NCBI GenBank assembly: GCA_947499005.1
Contig: CANMML010000016.1
Location: 1-64,000 of the forward strand
Length of the DNA: 64,000 bases
Origin: an uncultured Aquimarina sp.
GTDB lineage: Bacteria > Bacteroidota > Bacteroidia > Flavobacteriales > Flavobacteriaceae
Reading direction: 5' to 3'
Part shown: positions 7,645-17,406 of the stretch, piece after piece
Layout of the letters: each line of letters starts with the position of its first letter
Numbering within the stretch: position 1 is the first letter of the stretch
Notes under the pieces: model-generated
Databases searched by the model: none
Seen by the model: the letters and a program-made list of their open reading frames with translations, nothing else
What the model was told of the DNA's origin: nothing
Program-made: the position numbers and the translations under genes

Positions 7645-8547
7645 ATGGTAGATATTACCCATAAAAATAATTCACTACGCACTGCTATCGCTCAAGCAAT
7701 AGTAAATGTGAGTAAACTTGAAACTATAGAAGCTATTAAGAATCATAAAATCCCTAAAGGGAATGTATTTGAAATGGCCAAAACAGCAGGCTTGTTTGCA
7801 GCGAAGCGAACTAGTGATATGATTCCCGATTGTCATCCACTACCTGTTGAATTTACTTCTGTAGACTACGCCATTGATGGTTTATCAATAAAAATCATTG
7901 TTACCATAAAGACCATATATAAAACTGGCGTTGAAGTTGAAGCCATGCATGCTGCATCGGTTGTTGCTTTAACTATGTATGATATGCTAAAACCCGTTGA
8001 CAAACAGGTGGAAATTTCTAATATCAAATTATTAGAGAAAAAAGGAGGCAAAAGTCAATATAAGAATCATGGTGAAGGAATTAATGCTGCTGTTATTGTT
8101 TGTTCTGACACCATTAGTGCTGGACAAAAAGAAGATAAAGCTGGAAAAGCAATTATTGAAAAACTTGAAAACTCAGCCGTATCCATCTCTGAATATTCGG
8201 TAATCCCAGATGAGCTTGAAATAATCCAATCTAAAACGAAACAGCTTTGCAAGGACAACCAACTAGTAATTTTTACTGGAGGAACTGGATTATCACCAAG
8301 GGATGTAACACCAGAAGCTTTGGAGCCACTTATAGAACAACGTATCCCTGGCGTAGAGGAAGCTATTAGGAGTTACGGACAAAATCGCATGCCTTATTCA
8401 ATGCTTTCCAGAAGTGTAGCTGGAATTATTGGTAACACAATCGTCTTAGCTTTACCTGGTTCAACAAATGGTGCTAGCGAGTCTATGGATGCTATTTTCC
8501 CTGCTATATTACATGCATTTAAAGTTTTAAAAGGAGCTAGACATTGA
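7645..8547 (+). CDS. Bifunctional MoaC-MoaB/MogA fusion, molybdenum cofactor biosynthesis
   Basis: Residues 1-145 are MoaC (cyclic pyranopterin monophosphate synthase): MVDITHKNNSLRTA, then KTAGLFAAKRTSDMIPDCHPL and EVEAMHAASVVALTMYDMLK with its catalytic residues. Residues 150-300 are a MoaB/MogA-type domain: AAVIVCSDTISAG, then FTGGTGLSPRDVTPEAL and LPGSTNGASESMDAI. That domain adenylates molybdopterin before molybdenum insertion. The fusion joins an early and a late step of the pathway and is known from several Bacteroidota. A GTG at 7636 would add three residues; I prefer ATG 7645 because MoaC proteins begin MVDIT at this point. The moaA start overlaps its end. Confidence 0.88.
   Translation: MVDITHKNNSLRTAIAQAIVNVSKLETIEAIKNHKIPKGNVFEMAKTAGLFAAKRTSDMIPDCHPLPVEFTSVDYAIDGLSIKIIVTIKTIYKTGVEVEAMHAASVVALTMYDMLKPVDKQVEISNIKLLEKKGGKSQYKNHGEGINAAVIVCSDTISAGQKEDKAGKAIIEKLENSAVSISEYSVIPDELEIIQSKTKQLCKDNQLVIFTGGTGLSPRDVTPEALEPLIEQRIPGVEEAIRSYGQNRMPYSMLSRSVAGIIGNTIVLALPGSTNGASESMDAIFPAILHAFKVLKGARH
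8531..8536 (+). promoter_or_regulatory. Strong Shine-Dalgarno (AAGGAG) selecting the TTG start of moaA
   Basis: AAGGAG ends seven nt before the TTG at 8544. Such a clear site is rare in this window and supports a non-ATG start. Confidence 0.6.
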
Positions 8548-9551
8548 TTGAAAATAAACAAATACTAACAGATGCTTTTAAAAGAAAGCATACATACCTT
8601 AGACTTTCCCTAACAGAGAAATGTAATTTAAGGTGTACTTATTGTATGCCTGCTGAGGGAATCCCCCTACTTCCGAAATCTCACTTAATGACTGCTGATG
8701 AGATTTTTGGATTAGCAAAAATTTTCGTGAGTCTAGGAGTTACCAAAATAAGACTAACAGGAGGAGAGCCTTTAGTTAGAAAAGATTTTGGTGATATTAT
8801 TAAAAGATTAGCACTTCTTCCTGTAGAAATAGCGATAACCACTAATGGCATTCTATTAGACAAGTATTTACCGCTCCTAAAAGAGTTAAATATTACCAAT
8901 ATCACCGTGAGTCTAGATTCTTTAGATGCTTTAAAAAATAAAACAATTACTAGGCGTAATTACTTTGACAAGGTTAACGAAAATATCGAGCTCCTAAAAA
9001 AGCAAGTCCCTGCAGTAAAGCTAAATATTGTCCTACTAAAAGGCACTAATGACAATGAAATTATTGATTTTATAAAATTAACTAGAGAGGAAAATTTTAT
9101 TGTTCGATTTATAGAATTCATGCCTTTTGATGGTAATGCTTGGGATAGTAATAAACTAGTATCTAAATCTTTTATTCTCGATAAAGTCATTAATTACTTT
9201 GGGAATAGGGAACTCATTCGATTAACGGATGCTCCTAATGACACCTCTCGAAATTACAAGATTCAAAATTTTAGAGGAAGTTTTGCTATCATTAGCTCAG
9301 TAACTAATCCTTTCTGCGATACATGCAATCGCATTCGATTGACAGCCGATGGGAAAATCAAAAACTGTTTGTTTTCAAATTCTGAAACAGATTTACTTAC
9401 CCCCTATAGATTAGGTGAAAACATCTTATCATTGCTAGAAAAAACGATACTAAGTAAAGAAAAAGTTCGTGGAGGTATGGATGACTGGAAAAAACTAAGT
9501 GATCCTGAAATTCACTCTAAAAATAGAAGCATGATTGCTATTGGCGGTTAG
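8544..9551 (+). CDS. moaA: GTP 3',8-cyclase MoaA (radical SAM)
   Basis: A 335-residue radical SAM enzyme that rearranges GTP to 3',8-cyclo-GTP, the first step of molybdopterin synthesis. The SAM cluster motif CxxxCxxC is Cys27, Cys31 and Cys34 (EKCNLRCTYCMP). The second, GTP-binding cluster uses Cys258, Cys261 and Cys275 (NPFCDTCNRIRLTADG...NC). LTGGEPL near residue 71 binds SAM, and the C-terminal Gly-Gly tail needed for activity is present. The start is TTG, four bases inside the end of the preceding gene. No ATG occurs before the cluster motif. It is the last gene of the operon and runs tail to tail with tamB. Confidence 0.92.
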   Translation: MIENKQILTDAFKRKHTYLRLSLTEKCNLRCTYCMPAEGIPLLPKSHLMTADEIFGLAKIFVSLGVTKIRLTGGEPLVRKDFGDIIKRLALLPVEIAITTNGILLDKYLPLLKELNITNITVSLDSLDALKNKTITRRNYFDKVNENIELLKKQVPAVKLNIVLLKGTNDNEIIDFIKLTREENFIVRFIEFMPFDGNAWDSNKLVSKSFILDKVINYFGNRELIRLTDAPNDTSRNYKIQNFRGSFAIISSVTNPFCDTCNRIRLTADGKIKNCLFSNSETDLLTPYRLGENILSLLEKTILSKEKVRGGMDDWKKLSDPEIHSKNRSMIAIGG

Positions 9552-9556
9552 TTATA

Positions 9557-12500
9557 CTATTCTGCTGCCTCATTTTTAGCTCTAACAAAAATCTTTTTTA
9601 AAAGTTCTTTAAACGTATCAAAGTCATACGAATAGGATAACCCTACTCCTTGGGTAAACCCTATAGTTTCCCCTATAAACTGAAGGTCATTTTCTTTATT
9701 AAAAATGGTGGCTCTCAAGCTACCATCTTCATTTAACAAAAAGTCTACTTGTACATCACCAACAACTACAGATTCGGAGACTCCTCCTACTGGCACCCCT
9801 ACTTTACCATTAATCAAAATACGGTCATTAATTTGTGTTGACAGCGAAACCCCTACTTGATCAGCTATTTCTTGATCTGGATTTCGTTCTCCAGTAACAT
9901 AGTTCAACCCTACTTTAAATTTATCTTCTTCATTCGCAAACAAACTATTGACAATATTAGAAGCTCTTTCAACAATCAAATTTTCTACAAATAAATTATT
10001 TCCATTGATTAATGCATCATTATAAAATTGCCCTTGAGTTACCAACGAAAATGCTTGACGTTCTTTTATGGTTTGGTCAGCTAGAATAAATTCTAATTCA
10101 CTTCTAAGTACAGAACTTGCTCTAGGAAACTTAACATCAAAAATTAAATCTGGTTTTAACAACTCTCCCTGTAGGCTAGTAATTACTTGTACAGGTATTT
10201 TTCTATTTACTGTTGAATTTTCCAATAATATAGCAGGGTTGGCATTGGTATTATATACTGCTGAAAGATTCAAAAAAGCTCCTGTAGGACTTCCATTCCA
10301 ATTGATACTCCCTCCAGATTCAACTTCAAAACTTTTAGATAATACACCTCCATACTTAAAATCATAAGTTCCTTTATATGCCACGAAATCTCCCCAAATG
10401 TTAAACTTCCCATTGGTATTAATCTCAATTAGTAATGTACCAGCTCCGTATCCTCTTAATGAACTCCCCGATTCTTGATCAATGACAACCTCAACCTCTG
10501 CATTTTGATTAAGGTCTAATTCAAATTGTAATTCGACCCCTTTGATATCATCAAAATCATATTTACTACCTAATTCTTGAGCTCTTTTTTCATTCGGCGT
10601 TATAAAGTGAATGAATGAATTGTCTCCTATTGCCTCTGTATCAGAAATTGGTATTTTAAATTTAGTTCCTACTCCACTACTAGCCACTACATTTATAAAT
10701 GGCTTAGACGTAGATCCTTTTAGAGTTGCATTTCCATCTATAAATGCGGTACCATAATACAAATCATTATCCGCTGCGGTAGTATTCAACACTAAGAGCC
10801 TAGAACTGTTAACCAAAAGATCTAGATTCCAATCTTTAAAACTACGATGTGTAATCGTTCCTTGAAAGTCCCCTTTTGTATTATAAGCTGTATCTGTAAT
10901 TATTTGCTTCTCAAATGTAATCTTATCCTTTGATATATTTACAATACTATTTTCTTCTAAAGCTAAATCTACATTAAGGTATGGTATTTTTAGTCCTGCT
11001 TTATTAAATCGTAATTTTCCGTTGTAATCTAAATCCTTAAGAGTTCCGTTTACCTTTAGCTTCCCCGATGTCTTCCCACGCAAATCTGTAATAATTTCTT
11101 TCCCTAAAGGACTAAAAGGACTAAGATCGAAATTCCCTACTAGTACGTCCACATCTACATTGGCAACTTCATTTTCTACATTTACTTGCCCTGCTACATT
11201 AATTCCCTCATAATCATTATTTTCTAAAGAACCTTGTACTATATATTTTGTCAATTGCTCGTTTCCTTTAAAAAACAGTGATAAGTCCCCCATCAACTGT
11301 TCATTGATAGTAAAGTCTTTAACATCTAATTTTGCTTCAGGTAAAAATTGTTGCCCTTTTTGTCGTAATAATAATCTTCCGTTAAGAGTCCCATAATATT
11401 CTAAACTATCAATAGTGGGGGAAATTTTCTCTAAGTCAACATTTCTAAATGACAATTGAAAATCTTTATACGTACTGTCTTTTGCTTTACCCGAGAATTG
11501 TATTTTTTCACTTTTATGAACTAATTGAATCGGTAAAACATGAATTGAATCTGTAATTTTATCGAAAAGAATTTTATTGGTTGTCTTCGATTGCTTTAAT
11601 AAATCCCAACGATTATTCTTAAAACCTATATCTGCATTAGAAATACCAAACTCTGCCAAGGCTGTTGACGGAATAAAATAGGTTATTAAATCGAAATCAT
11701 CACTTGCTTTTTTACCTGCTTTAAATTTAGTTTTAGTGATAATAGAATCTCCTATCTGCTGGTTCTTCATTTCGAAATCACTTAATGGATACCATTTATT
11801 TTTAAATGCTCCCATCTTAAATACCGTTTGCTTCGATTTGGATTTATCAACGAACAACGTTAATTCTTCTATAACTTTATCTTCAAAAGCTACTTTTGGA
11901 GAATTAAAGTTTAATCTCGTTTTTGTTAAATCATCTGACAAGTATCCTTTCAAAAATGTATTTGAAGACACTTTTAATTCTGGATAAAAAACTTCTAGGA
12001 TCTTATTATAAATTTTCAAATCAAAATCCAAATACCTTCGAATTCCATCTTCATTTTTATTTAACTGCCCCAAATACAAGCCTTCAATATTCTTCTTTAT
12101 AAGCGGTTCTATATCTTTTATTAAAAAATTCCCTTTTAAATACCCTGTGATAATTTCTGGACTATTTAAAGAAACAAAACGATCCCCATTTCTTAAGAAA
12201 CGTGTCTTAAGATTAAAATCTTTAAAAGAATATTTATCATTTTGATTGGTATATAGTGTCTTTTTAAAATCTACTGTCCCTACAAGGTTATCTATAGTAG
12301 TCCCTTGTAATTTTGCTTGAACTTGACCTCTAAAAGTAGAAATGCTATCTCGCTGAACAAGCTTCGTTACATTAAGATCTATGAAATTAACATTTGCTTT
12401 AAAGTCGTAATCATTTTTGTCTTTATTCAAATTTATTTTCCCATCAAATGCAAGATCAAAGTTTGGATCTTTCGCTATAATTTTTCCATCAAACACAGGA

Positions 12501-13939
12501 TCTTCTAACAATCCAAAAACACTAATATTTTTATACGGATATCCATTATAAGTCAATTTAGAAAAATTCCCTTCTAATACCGTAGACAAATTATCCAATA
12601 AGAATCCTTTCCCATTGACAAACAAATCAAAAGAAGTTAACCCTAACTTAGGGTTACTAAAATAATCCCCTAATTGAAACTCTTCTACGTTAATATGACC
12701 ATTATATGTAGTCTTTCGAGGATCTGTAATATTTTCTAATTGCATTTCTGCATCTACAGCACCTAAACGCGATGTAAAATCTCCGTCAAAACCAATGTCT
12801 GATGTCGTTCCTTCAACATTTCCAATGAAATTAATCGTTCCTATAGTATTTAATTGCTCTGGTAATTTCCCTAGAAGTAAAGGCGGTAATAATCGTTCTA
12901 AATCGTCTTTATTGGTTTTTAATTGTCTTAAATCCCCTTTATACTGAAAGTCTTCACGAATCTTTTTTGATCGTAAGCCCAAAAAAGACATATCCCCATT
13001 AATTCTAGAATTCCCCAAACCAGATACTTTTAGGTTATCTAATCTAAAATCATTTAGCACTCCATAGAAATCAGCACTTATTTTCAACAGCTCACCTCGA
13101 CCAAGTTTTTCATAAAATAGTCTAATATCATTCGTCGCAACAGTACTTCTATTTAATTTAGATTCAAGAACCACACAATTATTAAAATCACCAAAGTCTC
13201 CCGATTCATAATTAAATAGTAAATCTCCTTTAATAGCACTCTTCGCTTTTGTATTTAACTCTATACTATTGAATATAAGCTGGTCATTACCAAAGTTAAA
13301 ATCAGTTTTAAGCTGAGTTACGAAAATATGATCGTTGTAAAACAAACTAGCATCTTGGCTGGTGATATGAAAATTCTTATCCCGATAATCTAAATCAACT
13401 CCTTTTAAATTAATTTGATTTAATTCAACAATTGGAGTGGGCTTTATATCGTAATTAACAAATACATACCTGCTATTCTCTAACTGAACTCGATCTATAT
13501 GCAATCGAAATGGAGCTGGTTCCTTTTTCTTTTTCTTTTTAAATGATGCAAAGAACACCCTCATATTATCTTTATCATCTTCGGGGTATACTCCCATCTT
13601 TACATAAGCATTCTTAAGTACTACATATGATAAATCTGTATTTCCTTTTAGCAGCTCTTGCGTGCTTTTTAATGAGGTACTTAATTCTTCTGCATAAATT
13701 AAGGTGTCGTTATGATGATCTTTAATAAAGATTTCTTTTAATACAACATCTCCCGTTACCCCTAGCCTTACTTTCTCTAATGCGATATCTGTACCATAAG
13801 ATTCTTTAAGATAATCTACTGTTTTTTTAGCTAAATGTGTTTGTACTGCAGGGATAGACAATAGGATAAGCACCAGCAATAATAACATTACCAAAACGGC
13901 TAATGTTCGAAACAGTATGTTGATTAGTTTTCTGGTCAC
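9557..13939 (-). CDS. tamB: Translocation and assembly module protein TamB
   Basis: A 1460-residue protein with one N-terminal membrane anchor (LAVLVMLLLLVLILLSIPAV, about residues 13-32). A very long beta-helical periplasmic body follows, and then the DUF490/TamB C-terminal domain. The repeated beta motifs (for example GKLKVNGTLKDLDYNGKLRFN) and the end YKGTYDFKYGGVLSKSFEVESGG...LSYSYDFDTFKELLKKI are typical. TamB-like proteins bridge inner and outer membranes and take part in outer-membrane protein assembly or lipid transport. The start is a GTG, preceded in frame by TAG, so no earlier start exists. It is transcribed away from tsaD; only 57 nt separate the two starts. Confidence 0.9.
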   Translation of the reverse strand: MTRKLINILFRTLAVLVMLLLLVLILLSIPAVQTHLAKKTVDYLKESYGTDIALEKVRLGVTGDVVLKEIFIKDHHNDTLIYAEELSTSLKSTQELLKGNTDLSYVVLKNAYVKMGVYPEDDKDNMRVFFASFKKKKKKEPAPFRLHIDRVQLENSRYVFVNYDIKPTPIVELNQINLKGVDLDYRDKNFHITSQDASLFYNDHIFVTQLKTDFNFGNDQLIFNSIELNTKAKSAIKGDLLFNYESGDFGDFNNCVVLESKLNRSTVATNDIRLFYEKLGRGELLKISADFYGVLNDFRLDNLKVSGLGNSRINGDMSFLGLRSKKIREDFQYKGDLRQLKTNKDDLERLLPPLLLGKLPEQLNTIGTINFIGNVEGTTSDIGFDGDFTSRLGAVDAEMQLENITDPRKTTYNGHINVEEFQLGDYFSNPKLGLTSFDLFVNGKGFLLDNLSTVLEGNFSKLTYNGYPYKNISVFGLLEDPVFDGKIIAKDPNFDLAFDGKINLNKDKNDYDFKANVNFIDLNVTKLVQRDSISTFRGQVQAKLQGTTIDNLVGTVDFKKTLYTNQNDKYSFKDFNLKTRFLRNGDRFVSLNSPEIITGYLKGNFLIKDIEPLIKKNIEGLYLGQLNKNEDGIRRYLDFDLKIYNKILEVFYPELKVSSNTFLKGYLSDDLTKTRLNFNSPKVAFEDKVIEELTLFVDKSKSKQTVFKMGAFKNKWYPLSDFEMKNQQIGDSIITKTKFKAGKKASDDFDLITYFIPSTALAEFGISNADIGFKNNRWDLLKQSKTTNKILFDKITDSIHVLPIQLVHKSEKIQFSGKAKDSTYKDFQLSFRNVDLEKISPTIDSLEYYGTLNGRLLLRQKGQQFLPEAKLDVKDFTINEQLMGDLSLFFKGNEQLTKYIVQGSLENNDYEGINVAGQVNVENEVANVDVDVLVGNFDLSPFSPLGKEIITDLRGKTSGKLKVNGTLKDLDYNGKLRFNKAGLKIPYLNVDLALEENSIVNISKDKITFEKQIITDTAYNTKGDFQGTITHRSFKDWNLDLLVNSSRLLVLNTTAADNDLYYGTAFIDGNATLKGSTSKPFINVVASSGVGTKFKIPISDTEAIGDNSFIHFITPNEKRAQELGSKYDFDDIKGVELQFELDLNQNAEVEVVIDQESGSSLRGYGAGTLLIEINTNGKFNIWGDFVAYKGTYDFKYGGVLSKSFEVESGGSINWNGSPTGAFLNLSAVYNTNANPAILLENSTVNRKIPVQVITSLQGELLKPDLIFDVKFPRASSVLRSELEFILADQTIKERQAFSLVTQGQFYNDALINGNNLFVENLIVERASNIVNSLFANEEDKFKVGLNYVTGERNPDQEIADQVGVSLSTQINDRILINGKVGVPVGGVSESVVVGDVQVDFLLNEDGSLRATIFNKENDLQFIGETIGFTQGVGLSYSYDFDTFKELLKKIFVRAKNEAAE

Positions 13940-13952
13940 CTATTTATACGTT

Positions 13953-13960
13953 AACTTTGC
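13953..13960 (+). promoter_or_regulatory. -7 box (TAACTTTG) of the tsaD transcript
   Basis: An exact TAnnTTTG match 36 nt before the tsaD ATG. The -33 element is less clear (TTCTGG). Confidence 0.5.
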
Positions 13961-13996
13961 AACAATATTAACAATTTCTATGCCCATTTAGGAGGG

Positions 13997-15019
13997 ATGA
14001 GTCAGGAAAAAATCTATATTCTAGCTATAGAATCGAGTTGCGATGATACTGCAGCTGCTGTATTAGAAAACGACTATGTTTTATCGAACGTTGTTGCAAC
14101 ACAAAAAATACATGAAGAATACGGTGGTGTTGTTCCCGAGTTAGCCTCTAGAGCACATCAGCAAAACATTGTTCCTGTTATAGATACAGCAATTAAAAAA
14201 GCTGGAATTACAAAAGAACAATTACATGCAATCGCTTTTACAAAAGGCCCTGGGCTAATGGGATCATTACTTGTTGGAGTTTCTTTTGCAAAGTCTTTAG
14301 CATTAGGGTTAAATATTCCTTTAATAGACGTCAATCATATGCAAGGACATCTATTAGCGCATTTTATTAAAAATGAACAAGAAAAAGAATTGACATTTCC
14401 TTTCTTAGGAATTACCATTAGCGGTGGACATACACAAATTGTAAAAGTAACAGATCATTTTAAAATGGAAATTATTGGTGAAACTATCGATGATGCCATT
14501 GGGGAGGCTTTCGACAAAAGTGCAAAAACACTTGGTTTACCTTATCCAGGAGGCCCATTAATTGATAAATATGCCAAGGATGGTAATCCCAAGGCATTTC
14601 CGTTTTCCAAGCCCAATGTAAAAGGATTAAATTTTAGTTTCAGTGGTTTTAAAACAGCGGTGCTGTATTTCATTCAGAAACAAACAAAAGAAAATCCAGA
14701 TTTTATCGAAGAGCACTTAAATGATATTTGTGCCTCTATTCAATATACCTTAGTCAATATTTTAAAAGATAAAATTCGAAAAGCAGTAAAAGAAACAGGC
14801 ATTAAAACTATTGCTGTCGGCGGGGGTGTTTCTGCAAATTCTGGAATTAGAGAAATGTTATTGGATAGTCAACAACGCTATCAATGGAATGTTTTTATTC
14901 CAAAATTTGAATATACTACTGACAATGCTGCCATGATTGGTATTACAGCATATTATAAATATTTAAAAAAAGAATTTGCAAACCTTAGTGTAACCGCTGC
15001 CGCAAGAACTCATTTCTAA
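13997..15019 (+). CDS. tsaD: tRNA threonylcarbamoyladenosine transferase TsaD
   Basis: A 340-residue ASKHA-fold enzyme that transfers the threonylcarbamoyl group to A37 of ANN-decoding tRNAs. The first strand ILAIESSCDDTAAAV is the family signature. The metal-binding His pair is His114 and His118 (VNHMQGH). GGHTQIV, the long insert GEAFDKSAKTLGLPYPGGP and TTDNAAMIG near the end complete the set. It works with TsaB, TsaC and TsaE, none of which is in this window. GGAGGG abuts the ATG directly, too close to serve as a normal ribosome site. rsmE follows after three bases. Confidence 0.93.
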   Translation: MSQEKIYILAIESSCDDTAAAVLENDYVLSNVVATQKIHEEYGGVVPELASRAHQQNIVPVIDTAIKKAGITKEQLHAIAFTKGPGLMGSLLVGVSFAKSLALGLNIPLIDVNHMQGHLLAHFIKNEQEKELTFPFLGITISGGHTQIVKVTDHFKMEIIGETIDDAIGEAFDKSAKTLGLPYPGGPLIDKYAKDGNPKAFPFSKPNVKGLNFSFSGFKTAVLYFIQKQTKENPDFIEEHLNDICASIQYTLVNILKDKIRKAVKETGIKTIAVGGGVSANSGIREMLLDSQQRYQWNVFIPKFEYTTDNAAMIGITAYYKYLKKEFANLSVTAAARTHF

Positions 15020-15022
15020 ATT

Positions 15023-15736
15023 ATGCAACTTTTTTACGCCCCTACTATTAGCCAAGATTCAGATTCATATGTCTTCCCTAAAGAAGAAAGTAAGCATATT
15101 ATAAAGGTATTACGTAAAAAAATAGACGATATTTTACATATCACCAATGGAAAAGGTTGGTTATTTAAGGTTAAAATAACTCTAGCTACTCCTAATAAAT
15201 GTATTGCTGACATTCAAGAAGCAGAATATCATGAACCAACTGATTTAAAAATTCATTTAGCTGTTGCCCCCACTAAAATGAATGATCGGTATGAATGGTT
15301 TTTAGAAAAAGCTACTGAAATCGGAATTACAGAAATAACTCCCATTTTTTGTGATCATAGTGAGAGAAAAAACATAAAAAAGGAGCGTTTCGAGAAAATA
15401 ATTCAAAGTGCAGCCAAGCAATCTCTTCAATTTCATTTTCCAATACTCAATGATGCCTTATCGGTAAAAGAATTTTTAGCGAAGTCTTTTGATGGAGAAA
15501 CATACATAGCCCACTGCGAAAATCAAGAAAAAGCATCTCTTAAAAGCAGAGTATCAAAAGCCACAAATTCTAACTTTTTAGTACTAATCGGCCCCGAAGG
15601 AGATTTTTCTACCAATGAAATTGAAAATGCAACTCGTAAGAATTTTCTTCCTATATCCCTAGGAGAAACAAGACTTCGTACTGAAACAGCGGCAATTGTA
15701 GCTGTTCATAGCATTGTTTACAGCAAACAATCTTAA
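15023..15736 (+). CDS. rsmE: 16S rRNA m3U1498 methyltransferase RsmE
   Basis: A 237-residue SPOUT-class methyltransferase that modifies U1498 of 16S rRNA. It has an N-terminal PUA-like domain (YVFPKEESKHIIKVLRKKIDDILHITNGKG). The C-terminal trefoil-knot domain has the SAM-binding elements LIGPEGDFSTNEIENA and LGETRLRTETAAI, both diagnostic for RsmE. APTKMNDRYEWFLEKATEIGI is also conserved. It is co-transcribed with tsaD (gap of three bases). Confidence 0.9.
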   Translation: MQLFYAPTISQDSDSYVFPKEESKHIIKVLRKKIDDILHITNGKGWLFKVKITLATPNKCIADIQEAEYHEPTDLKIHLAVAPTKMNDRYEWFLEKATEIGITEITPIFCDHSERKNIKKERFEKIIQSAAKQSLQFHFPILNDALSVKEFLAKSFDGETYIAHCENQEKASLKSRVSKATNSNFLVLIGPEGDFSTNEIENATRKNFLPISLGETRLRTETAAIVAVHSIVYSKQS

Positions 15737-15815
15737 TACTTTTTTGAATACATTTCAAGTTGTTTATCCGACGTTCTTGTGGTAATTTAGCTCTTAGATT
15801 TACTTAAAGCTGAAT

Positions 15816-17213
15816 ATGGAATACAGAATAGAAAAAGACACTATGGGTGAGGTACAAGTACCTGCCGATAAGTTATGGGGAGCACAAACACAACGTTCTA
15901 TTAATAATTTCAAAATCGGTCCTTCGGCATCTATGCCATTAGAGATCGTTTACGGATTTGCTTATCTTAAAAAAGCTGCTGCTTATACGAACAGCGAGCT
16001 TGGTGTTTTAGATATCGAAAAAAGAAATCTTATCGCTGCTGTTTGTGATGAAATTTTAGAAGGAAAGCACGACGATCAATTTCCGTTAGTTGTTTGGCAA
16101 ACAGGTTCTGGTACTCAAAGTAACATGAATGTTAACGAAGTAGTTGCCAACAGAGCGCACCAATTAGCAGGAAAAGTTATTGGTGAAGGCGATAAAACGA
16201 TTCAACCTAATGATGATGTTAACAAATCTCAATCTTCTAACGACACTTTCCCTACAGGAATGCACATTGCTTGTTATAAGAAAATTGTTGAAGTTACCAT
16301 TCCTGGGGTTAAAAAATTAAGAGATACATTACACAAAAAATCAATTGACTTTAAAGATGTCGTTAAAATTGGTCGTACACATTTTATGGATGCGACTCCA
16401 TTAACGATTGGTCAAGAATTATCTGGTTATGTTTCTCAATTAGATCATGGTCTAATTGCTATTGAAAACACATTACCACATTTAGCCGAATTGGCATTAG
16501 GAGGAACAGCTGTTGGTACTGGGTTAAATACGCCTCATGGATATGCGAAGCGTGTTTCCGAATTTATTGCTGAATTCACTAAACTACCTTTTGTATCTGC
16601 TAAAAATAAATTTGAAGCTTTAGCTGCTCATGATGCTTTAGTTGAAACTCATGGAGCCTTGAAGCAATTAGCTGTTTCATTAAATAAAATTGGAAATGAT
16701 ATTCGTATGTTAGCTTCTGGGCCTCGTAGTGGTTTAGGAGAATTAATTATACCGGCTAATGAACCAGGAAGTTCTATCATGCCAGGGAAAGTAAATCCAA
16801 CACAATGTGAAGCATTAACAATGGTATGTGCACAAGTTATCGGTAATGATGTAGCCGTTAATGTTGGTGGAATGCAAGGACATTTCGAACTAAATGTTTT
16901 TAAACCCGTAATGGCATATAACGTATTACAAAGTGCCGAATTAATAGGTGATGCTTGTGTCTCTTTTAATGATAACTGTGCTGAAGGTATCGAACCTAAT
17001 CAAGCTCGAATTGATGAATTATTAAATAAATCATTAATGCTAGTTACTGCTTTGAATACTAAGATTGGTTATTACAAAGCGGCTGAAATTGCAAATACAG
17101 CGCACCAAAACGGAACAACTCTAAAAGAAGAAGCTGTAAGGTTAGGTTATGTTACAGAAACCGAATTTGACGAATGGGTAAAACCTGAGGACATGATCGG
17201 AAGTTTGAAATAA
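15816..17213 (+). CDS. fumC: Class II fumarate hydratase
   Basis: A 465-residue homotetrameric enzyme of the citric acid cycle that interconverts fumarate and malate without an iron-sulfur cluster. The three family regions are visible: [35 protein letters not shown], which includes the catalytic His; and the signature loop [16 protein letters not shown] with the catalytic Ser. The length is standard. It is a single-gene unit with a terminator at 17235-17264. Confidence 0.94.
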   Translation: MEYRIEKDTMGEVQVPADKLWGAQTQRSINNFKIGPSASMPLEIVYGFAYLKKAAAYTNSELGVLDIEKRNLIAAVCDEILEGKHDDQFPLVVWQTGSGTQSNMNVNEVVANRAHQLAGKVIGEGDKTIQPNDDVNKSQSSNDTFPTGMHIACYKKIVEVTIPGVKKLRDTLHKKSIDFKDVVKIGRTHFMDATPLTIGQELSGYVSQLDHGLIAIENTLPHLAELALGGTAVGTGLNTPHGYAKRVSEFIAEFTKLPFVSAKNKFEALAAHDALVETHGALKQLAVSLNKIGNDIRMLASGPRSGLGELIIPANEPGSSIMPGKVNPTQCEALTMVCAQVIGNDVAVNVGGMQGHFELNVFKPVMAYNVLQSAELIGDACVSFNDNCAEGIEPNQARIDELLNKSLMLVTALNTKIGYYKAAEIANTAHQNGTTLKEEAVRLGYVTETEFDEWVKPEDMIGSLK

Positions 17214-17234
17214 AACAAATAACCCTTTAAATAG

Positions 17235-17264
17235 TAAAAACGTTTTAATAGACGTTTTTTTTTG
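17235..17264 (+). terminator. Terminator after fumC
   Basis: A short stem (AAAAACGT, loop TTTAATAG, ACGTTTTT) runs into nine T residues. Confidence 0.7.
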
Positions 17265-17406
17265 GTTCATACTAAAATATTTCACTTAATTGAAGGGCAA
17301 TACCAAATACACCCTAATTAACTAAAAGCGATATTATATAAATACTATTCAAAAATATAACGATTACTTTTAAACCACTTATTTTAAAATTTAAAAACAT
17401 ACAGCA

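Noticed and set aside
10068..10367. Plus-strand frame inside tamB
   Set aside because: It lies wholly within the antisense of a conserved TamB region.
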